Program-made: the position numbers and the translations under genes
Part shown: positions 14,831 through 18,543 of the stretch, one piece after another
Layout of the letters: each line of letters opens with the position of its first letter
How positions within the stretch are numbered: the first letter of the stretch is position 1
Assembly (NCBI GenBank): GCA_001464165.1
Contig: LNEX01000470.1
Location: 1 to 18,543 of the forward strand
Length of the DNA: 18,543 bases
Reading direction: 5' to 3'
Source: a bacterium Ga0077546
Lineage (GTDB): Bacteria; Cyanobacteriota; Vampirovibrionia; Obscuribacterales; Obscuribacteraceae
Notes under the pieces: generated by a model
What the model saw: the letters and a program-made list of their open reading frames with translations, nothing else
Database searches by the model: none
Told to the model about the DNA's origin: nothing

Positions 14831-16147
14831 TCAAGATGCTGTTCGAGTACCTAAGTCGCTCGATGGTGCGTCGCTCACACTTTCATTTTCATTTTCGTAC
14901 AGGTACTTAAATCGCTCGGCGAGGATGGTCTCCTCTTTCATGAGAGCATGAGCAACGCGAATGATTTTGTCGCGATGTTCTTTTACGAGATTGTTTGTTT
15001 CTTCCCAGCATTCAAACATGATTTTGGTCCAAGCTCGGTCAAACTGCTCCGCCATGAATGGGCTTAGAGGAGCTGCGGGAAAGCCCTGACTGTCGAGCTT
15101 AATCTGAATCGGACAAAGCGTCTCCGACATGCCGTAGGCACCGACCATATAACGAGCTAGCCTGTTTCCCTGTTCAAGGTCACTACTAGAGCCGGTATCA
15201 CGAAGCTGCAATAACTCAAGTTGAGAAGCCTGACCAGCAAGAGCAGTCATGATCTGGCTTTTAATATCTGCTTCGGTCAGGCAATATCGCTCCACCTCAG
15301 AGTGCGCTTGCATCATTCCTAGTGATTTGCTGCGGATGATGCGCGTGATCTTGGTGACAGTATCGCCACCAGTAGCAGTGGCAATAACTGCATGTCCCGC
15401 CTCGTGAATGCAGGTCTTCCAAGCGTCTGTCGACTTTTGCGAACGCGTGCGAGAAAGCAACTCGTCGCCAAACTGCACATAGTCAATGGCTTTGTCGAAA
15501 TCCTCCAGACTAATTTCATGAGGCAGAGCTGCGAGTTGCTCATAAGATAGCCCAAGAGTTGGTGCTTCTTGCCGCTCAGCTGCGATTACGGCTGCTTCGT
15601 TGCAGACCATATCGATATGCGCCCCCGAGAAATTGGTGGTGCGCATGGCCAGTTCCCTCAGCCTCACGTTTGGTGCCAACTCACGATGGCGAGTATGGAT
15701 GGCGAAGATTTTTTCTCGCCCGTTAATATCTGGATAGTCAACAGTGACGTGATAGTCGAAGCGACCGGGGCGCAGAAGGGCATCGTCCAATGTCTCGGGC
15801 AGGTTTGTTGCTGCCACTACCAGAATGCCTGAGCTTGGCTTGAAGCCCTGCATAGCTGTAAGAAGCTGGTTGAGCGTCTGATCACGTTCGCCCTCGCCGC
15901 TCATGTTGCGTCCGCTGCGCTTCTTGCCGATAGCATCAAGTTCATCAATGAAGATAATGCTCGGTTTGCCATTGGCCCGGTGCTCTGCTTTGGCCTTGTC
16001 GAACAGGTCTCGCACGCGACTGGCGCCTACTCCGACGAACATCTCCACGAACTCTGAAGCAGATGCAGAGAAGAAATTGGCGTCAGTCTCTCCTGCCAGA
16101 ATTTGCGCCAAAAGAGTCTTACCTGTTCCGGGCGGGCCGCCTAGCAA
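14831..16147 (-). CDS. FtsH-like AAA+ zinc metalloprotease (M41), main part after frameshift
   Basis: 438 codons open from a TTG at 16147, which is an internal Leu codon of GVLLGGPPGTGKT. AAA+ features: Walker A GGPPGTGKT, pore loop EMFVGVGASR, Walker B SIIFIDELDAIG, and the second region of homology with NLPETLDDALLRPGRFD. The protease domain has HEAGH (residues 248-252 of this frame) and the third zinc ligand in SSSDLEQ, as in FtsH TGASNDLEQ. Every known catalytic residue is present. The N-terminal piece is in another frame (16119-16382), joined by one extra G in the run at ~16154-16156. Rejoined, the protein is ~516 aa against 610-650 for FtsH and lacks the N-terminal membrane/periplasmic domain. 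It lies downstream of the patatin-like gene and is followed by a small membrane protein. Confidence 0.88.
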   Translation of the reverse strand: MLGGPPGTGKTLLAQILAGETDANFFSASASEFVEMFVGVGASRVRDLFDKAKAEHRANGKPSIIFIDELDAIGKKRSGRNMSGEGERDQTLNQLLTAMQGFKPSSGILVVAATNLPETLDDALLRPGRFDYHVTVDYPDINGREKIFAIHTRHRELAPNVRLRELAMRTTNFSGAHIDMVCNEAAVIAAERQEAPTLGLSYEQLAALPHEISLEDFDKAIDYVQFGDELLSRTRSQKSTDAWKTCIHEAGHAVIATATGGDTVTKITRIIRSKSLGMMQAHSEVERYCLTEADIKSQIMTALAGQASQLELLQLRDTGSSSDLEQGNRLARYMVGAYGMSETLCPIQIKLDSQGFPAAPLSPFMAEQFDRAWTKIMFECWEETNNLVKEHRDKIIRVAHALMKEETILAERFKYLYENENESVSDAPSSDLGTRTAS

Positions 16148-16382
16148 TACTCCCTTTGTGCTTTAACCACTTGCAGACTCTTTTCAGCTTGGCTATGGCC
16201 TCATCGCAGCCCTCTACGTCGGCGAAGGTCTTCTTGCGGTCCTCGTTATCGTTGTCGTCTTCTCTCGGTGTTACGACTTCCGGCTTGCCAGTTGGACGGC
16301 TTTGCCATGGTCTGCGTCCGTCATTGAAACTGCTCTTTGGTTCTGGACTAGATGAGCCTATGTTAGGTTGATTTTGCGCCAT
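16119..16382 (-). CDS. N-terminal fragment of the FtsH-like protease gene
   Basis: 87 codons from ATG 16382. Residues 1-48 are polar and disordered (MAQNQPNIGSSSPEPKSS...), with no membrane segment. Then KKTFADVEGCDEAIAKLKRV matches the start of the FtsH AAA domain (TFxDVAGxDEA). After WLKHKG the frame reads SIARRPARNR and stops, while the +1 frame gives GVLLGGPPGTGKT, exactly as in FtsH. Deleting one G from AAAGGGAG repairs the gene. This ATG is therefore the true start of the protease gene. It begins 60 bp after the stop of the patatin-like gene, without a clear ribosome site. Confidence 0.75.
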   Translation of the reverse strand: MAQNQPNIGSSSPEPKSSFNDGRRPWQSRPTGKPEVVTPREDDNDNEDRKKTFADVEGCDEAIAKLKRVCKWLKHKGSIARRPARNR

Positions 16383-16441
16383 TGGATGTGTAATGGGTAG
16401 GTTTTAAATTGAAATGCATGGTGCCAATCTTGCCTTTCCAG

Positions 16442-17281
16442 TTAGTTGAGCGAGGCGAGTGTTGCCTCGTATCCGAAATCAACCATGTCATGGCAGGCTT
16501 GGTCGGAGAGGCCGAAGGCAAAGGTTGCAACGGTCGGGTCACCGGTTTCAATCACCAGATGTTGCGGGTCCGAAATGCGATTGAGATAGTTTTTCACAGG
16601 ACTGCAAAGCATCTCGCTCAGATGCACGGTCAGGTCAAAGGCATTCATCTGCAAAGGCTTCGCCGGTAATTTTTCGGCAATGCCGGGACGGCTGATGATG
16701 GCGGTTCTGGTGCACAGCTGATAAGGGGTGGCATGAAAGAGCCCACCATCCATCAGGCGAATTGGCTTACCACCAGCGCCATTGGCCACTGACGTAGAAC
16801 TGATAAATGGCGGCATGGCGCATGAAGCGACAAGTGCTGATACCAGATCATAATCCAGACCCTGAAAGAGGTATGGGCGAAAGCCAAAGCCAGAGAACTG
16901 CGCTGCAACAATTTTTAGATTTGGCTGTGGTGTCAGGTTGTATCGTGCCACCATTGATGCAAACATGGGCTCGACGGTGACCAGCCCACCTTGTCGCAGC
17001 GCAGCCAATGGCCGCTTAAAACCCTCTGAAAATGACGACTTGCCGAAGCGACCAAGTTCGTCAAGCATGATTTCCAGAATTTGCTCCGGCGCAAAGCCTT
17101 TGGTATACAGAGCGCCGACCAAGGCACCAATTGAGGTACCGTAAATGTCGGCGAATTTTATTCCTCTCTCTTGAGCTGCCTTGAGGAAGCCGATGTGACA
17201 AAAGCCCTTAATGCCCCCTCCGCCAAGCACACAATCAAGTTCCTGATTGAGTTGGTCAGCTCCGAATTTATTGCTGTTCAT
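16442..17281 (-). CDS. patatin-like phospholipase
   Basis: 279 aa from ATG 17281, no clear ribosome site. Patatin hallmarks: Gly-rich oxyanion loop LGGGGIKGFCHIG (~19-31), nucleophile elbow GTSIG with Ser50, and catalytic Asp178 in LMDGGLF (the DGG/DGA motif). This Ser-Asp dyad hydrolyses acyl esters of membrane lipids in the family. The size is typical of stand-alone bacterial patatins. No signal peptide or membrane segment, so it is probably cytoplasmic. It precedes the FtsH-like protease in the same direction by 60 bp, likely one operon. Patatins occur in lipid turnover, secreted effectors and some anti-phage systems; no nucleotide cyclase or other partner of those systems is visible here. 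Confidence 0.9.
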   Translation of the reverse strand: MNSNKFGADQLNQELDCVLGGGGIKGFCHIGFLKAAQERGIKFADIYGTSIGALVGALYTKGFAPEQILEIMLDELGRFGKSSFSEGFKRPLAALRQGGLVTVEPMFASMVARYNLTPQPNLKIVAAQFSGFGFRPYLFQGLDYDLVSALVASCAMPPFISSTSVANGAGGKPIRLMDGGLFHATPYQLCTRTAIISRPGIAEKLPAKPLQMNAFDLTVHLSEMLCSPVKNYLNRISDPQHLVIETGDPTVATFAFGLSDQACHDMVDFGYEATLASLN

Positions 17282-17406
17282 GGTTGTTGTTTAGTAAGTT
17301 CGCTTACTGTATTTAGTTCACTGCTCTGCTACGTTTACCGTGGTATTAAAAGCAGCTATCCACCCCCGCGTGAGTTAATACTCGGACGCACAGAATTAGG
17401 GGCAGG

Positions 17407-17432
17407 GCAGGAATGGCAGATGTCCTTCCTGC
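17407..17432 (-). terminator. weak hairpin between the 89-aa gene and the patatin gene
   Basis: GCAGGAA (17407-17413) pairs with TTCCTGC (17426-17432), 18 bp after the minus-strand gene ends at 17450. There is no U-run, so termination is uncertain; it may be partial attenuation or an mRNA end. Confidence 0.3.
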
Positions 17433-17449
17433 ACGCAAAGCTCTAGGCT

Positions 17450-17719
17450 CTACTTGTCGCCGTAGTCACCAGATTGAGCGAGGCGAGAATGCTCAATTAC
17501 CAGATAGGTACCGCTTGCGCCGTGAGCCTTGACTGAAAAAAGCCAGTTTTGATTACCCTTGTCGCTGCGCAGGCTATCTGCAGCCTTCTGAGCATCATTG
17601 CGAGTGTAACCAGAAAGCCAAATCTCAGTGGGTTCGCCTTTGAACTGCTTTGCTACTTCTTGCAAGATTGCATCAATTACTGCTTGGTTTTGGTTGTTGC
17701 GCAGATCGTTCAAGTTCAT
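17450..17719 (-). CDS. small hypothetical protein
   Basis: 89 aa from ATG 17719, no ribosome site visible. It is a soluble alpha/beta protein: N-terminal helix (NQAVIDAILQEVAKQF), then GEPTEIWLSGYTRNDAQKAADSLR, then a strand pair (NWLFSVKAHGASGTYLVIEHSRL). The Thr-Arg-Asn-Asp-Ala turn followed by a helix could be a small ligand-binding fold, but I recognise no family. It is on the same strand as and 39 bp from the 99-aa gene, so probably the same operon. Confidence 0.6.
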   Translation of the reverse strand: MNLNDLRNNQNQAVIDAILQEVAKQFKGEPTEIWLSGYTRNDAQKAADSLRSDKGNQNWLFSVKAHGASGTYLVIEHSRLAQSGDYGDK

Positions 17720-17758
17720 GACAGATTTCGGTTGGTGGATGTAGGTTGTTGGTTGAAG

Positions 17759-18058
17759 TCAGAAGCTTGCTCTGGGGCAGGAGTCAACAAATTCAAGGTT
17801 GCGGCACTTGCCCCAATTGGCAATGAAGTCACGGCCAATCGCCTCTAGGGTTTCTTTTGAAGCAGCTTTGCCATATGGCTTGGCAGATGAATTAGGCAAG
17901 AGCGAATAGGAGACCATGAGTCTTCCGATTGCTTCTTGCGGTGTGCTGCCTCTTTCCCATATGGTGTGCTGGCCTTTTGACAAGATTGCTTTGAAATAGA
18001 AGTTTCCGTTCTCACCTGTAAGGCGATGAACGTTCACATAAATGGTTCGCATGTTCAT
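17759..18058 (-). CDS. small hypothetical protein
   Basis: 99 aa from ATG 18058 (MNMRTIYVNVHRLTGENG); the ATG at 18052 is an alternative start. The first 47 bases overlap the end of the upstream two-TM gene, indicating coupled translation. A strand-rich N-terminus (IYVNVHRLTG, FYFKAILSKGQHTIWERG) is followed by helices (TPQEAIGRLMVSY, SKETLEAIGRDFIANWG). No membrane segment or catalytic motif; not recognised. Confidence 0.6.
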   Translation of the reverse strand: MNMRTIYVNVHRLTGENGNFYFKAILSKGQHTIWERGSTPQEAIGRLMVSYSLLPNSSAKPYGKAASKETLEAIGRDFIANWGKCRNLEFVDSCPRASF

Positions 18059-18380
18059 TGCTCAGGTGATCAAGGAGCAGTTCGAAAATGTGTGACCAGT
18101 GATGCTCCGAAGATGTTGGAATGACGTTCACTGTAGAAATAATGGTACGCCACAACTTCGGAGCGAACTTGCGCCATAATTTCGGACCGAACTTCCAGGC
18201 CGTAGCAACGGTTGCGCCGACCAGTAACAGCTTCAAGCTCCAACCAGCGAGTGATAGCAGAGCGGCAATGATGATGAGTTGTACCGCGATTTTGGCAATG
18301 AGTAGGCGTGTATACTTGCGAGCTTGAGCTTCGTTATTGATTTCGATTTTTAGGTCTGGTTTTAAGAGGTTGCGATTCAC
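18012..18380 (-). CDS. small two-TM membrane protein with tandem basic repeat
   Basis: The start is GTG 18380 because AAAAAAGGAGT ends eight bases upstream; the longer frame from 18461 has no such signal. 122 aa (MNRNLLKPDLKIEINNEAQA...). Two hydrophobic helices: ~residues 27-46 (LLIAKIAVQLIIIAALLSLA) and ~49-63 (LKLLLVGATVATAWK). A tandem FGPKLWRK / FAPKLWRT follows, encoded by a 24-base duplication, giving a basic amphipathic stretch, then a polar His-rich tail (SSEHHWSHIFELLLDHL). No family recognised. The end overlaps the next gene by 47 bases. It is the first gene of the minus-strand group seen here. Confidence 0.65.
   Translation of the reverse strand: MNRNLLKPDLKIEINNEAQARKYTRLLIAKIAVQLIIIAALLSLAGWSLKLLLVGATVATAWKFGPKLWRKFAPKLWRTIISTVNVIPTSSEHHWSHIFELLLDHLSNEHANHLCERSSPYR
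18149..18196. repeat. tandem 24-bp repeat inside the two-TM gene
   Basis: 18149-18172 and 18173-18196 are two adjacent copies differing at a few positions. In protein they give the repeated (F)xPKLWR(K/T) unit. Recent slippage or duplication is the simplest origin. Confidence 0.7.
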
Positions 18381-18387
18381 GGATTTG

Positions 18388-18398
18388 ACTCCTTTTTT
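18388..18398 (-). promoter_or_regulatory. ribosome binding site setting a GTG start
   Basis: AAAAAAGGAGT on the minus strand with GGAG at 18392-18389, eight bases before GTG 18380. It overrules the longer ORF that opens at 18461. Confidence 0.75.
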
Positions 18399-18407
18399 GT
18401 TATTGGA

Positions 18408-18448
18408 AAAACCAAGCTGAAATTGACGCAATTGCGTCTCTCGGTTTT
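18408..18448 (-). promoter_or_regulatory. palindromic operator-like element upstream of the minus-strand operon
   Basis: A perfect 14-bp palindrome GACGCAATTGCGTC (18425-18438) is enclosed by AAAACC (18408-18413) and GGTTTT (18443-18448). It lies 28-68 bp before the GTG of the first gene, where a regulator or polymerase would bind. No convincing -35/-10 pair was assigned. From 18449 to the window end no gene is seen. Confidence 0.5.
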
Positions 18449-18543
18449 GAAAGAAAATCAAGGATAACGTGGTGGTGGATTTGGCTCCCCGCGCCCTTCT
18501 ACAGCCTCTGGCTGATAACCGAATCCGGAGGGTCGCGTATAGC

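Noticed and set aside
16363..16551. 62-codon minus-strand ORF between the patatin and protease genes
   Set aside because: Mostly a shadow of the patatin 3' end, with no ribosome site.
16442..17281. CBASS-type anti-phage system suggested by the patatin
   Set aside because: No CD-NTase, HORMA, TRIP13 or other CBASS partner is encoded nearby; a FtsH-like protease is not a CBASS component.
17171..17446. 91-codon plus-strand ORF
   Set aside because: Antisense to the patatin start and its upstream gap; composition is not protein-like.
18381..18461. Longer N-terminus of the two-TM protein
   Set aside because: AAGGAG plus GTG at 18380 lies inside it, and the extension covers the palindromic regulatory element.

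Overview
The window looks like a chromosomal accessory stretch from an uncultured bacterium of the Melainabacteria/Vampirovibrionia branch of Cyanobacteria, probably Obscuribacterales. This is inferred from gene style and no marker gene was seen. The clues are a Ser/Thr kinase with two tandem N-terminal CxxCG...CxC zinc ribbons, a membrane anchor and a C-terminal leucine-rich repeat (LRR) sensor; very large repetitive proteins carrying a cysteine-peptidase core; and many short genes of unknown family. No rRNA, tRNA, CRISPR array, transposase or phage structural gene was recognised.

Layout. (1) 1-5513, plus strand: a large effector-like protein, open at the left edge and split by a one-base frameshift near 2700. 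Its second half carries a papain-type Gln/Cys/His/Asn set. Two unknown proteins follow (171 aa, and 332 aa from the better start) and may be accessory or immunity factors. (2) 5564-7644, minus strand: a secreted-style CHAP/NlpC-like protein with a Gly-rich linker and a disrupted N-terminus, then a 92-aa protein. The 430 bp between them form a strongly self-complementary, nested structure that looks like a structured RNA. (3) 8100-11729, plus strand: a HAD-superfamily phosphatase and the zinc-ribbon/kinase/LRR receptor. (4) 12064-14437, plus strand: an SPFH/prohibitin-like membrane protein with a strong terminator, then an LRR gene and an SGTYRP-motif domain in the same frame separated by one TGA, then a textbook terminator. 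(5) 14588-18543, minus strand, read from the right: a two-TM small protein, two unknown small proteins, a patatin-like lipase, an FtsH-like AAA+ zinc protease that lacks the usual membrane domain (frameshifted), and a tiny two-helix membrane protein three bases downstream of it, ending at a bidirectional terminator.

How the parts may work together (inference). The minus-strand set (lipase, soluble M41 protease, small membrane proteins) together with the nearby SPFH protein suggests membrane-associated protein and lipid quality control or defence. The small membrane protein is an attractive candidate to tether the protease. The left end resembles an effector with possible partner genes.

Quality caution. 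Four genes each need a single-base correction (near 2700, 7550, 14750 and 16155), and two further ORFs are separated by one in-frame stop. The shifts near 14750 and 16155 lie in homopolymer runs, and the one near 2700 can be placed in an AAA run. Sequencing or assembly error is therefore at least as likely as real gene decay.
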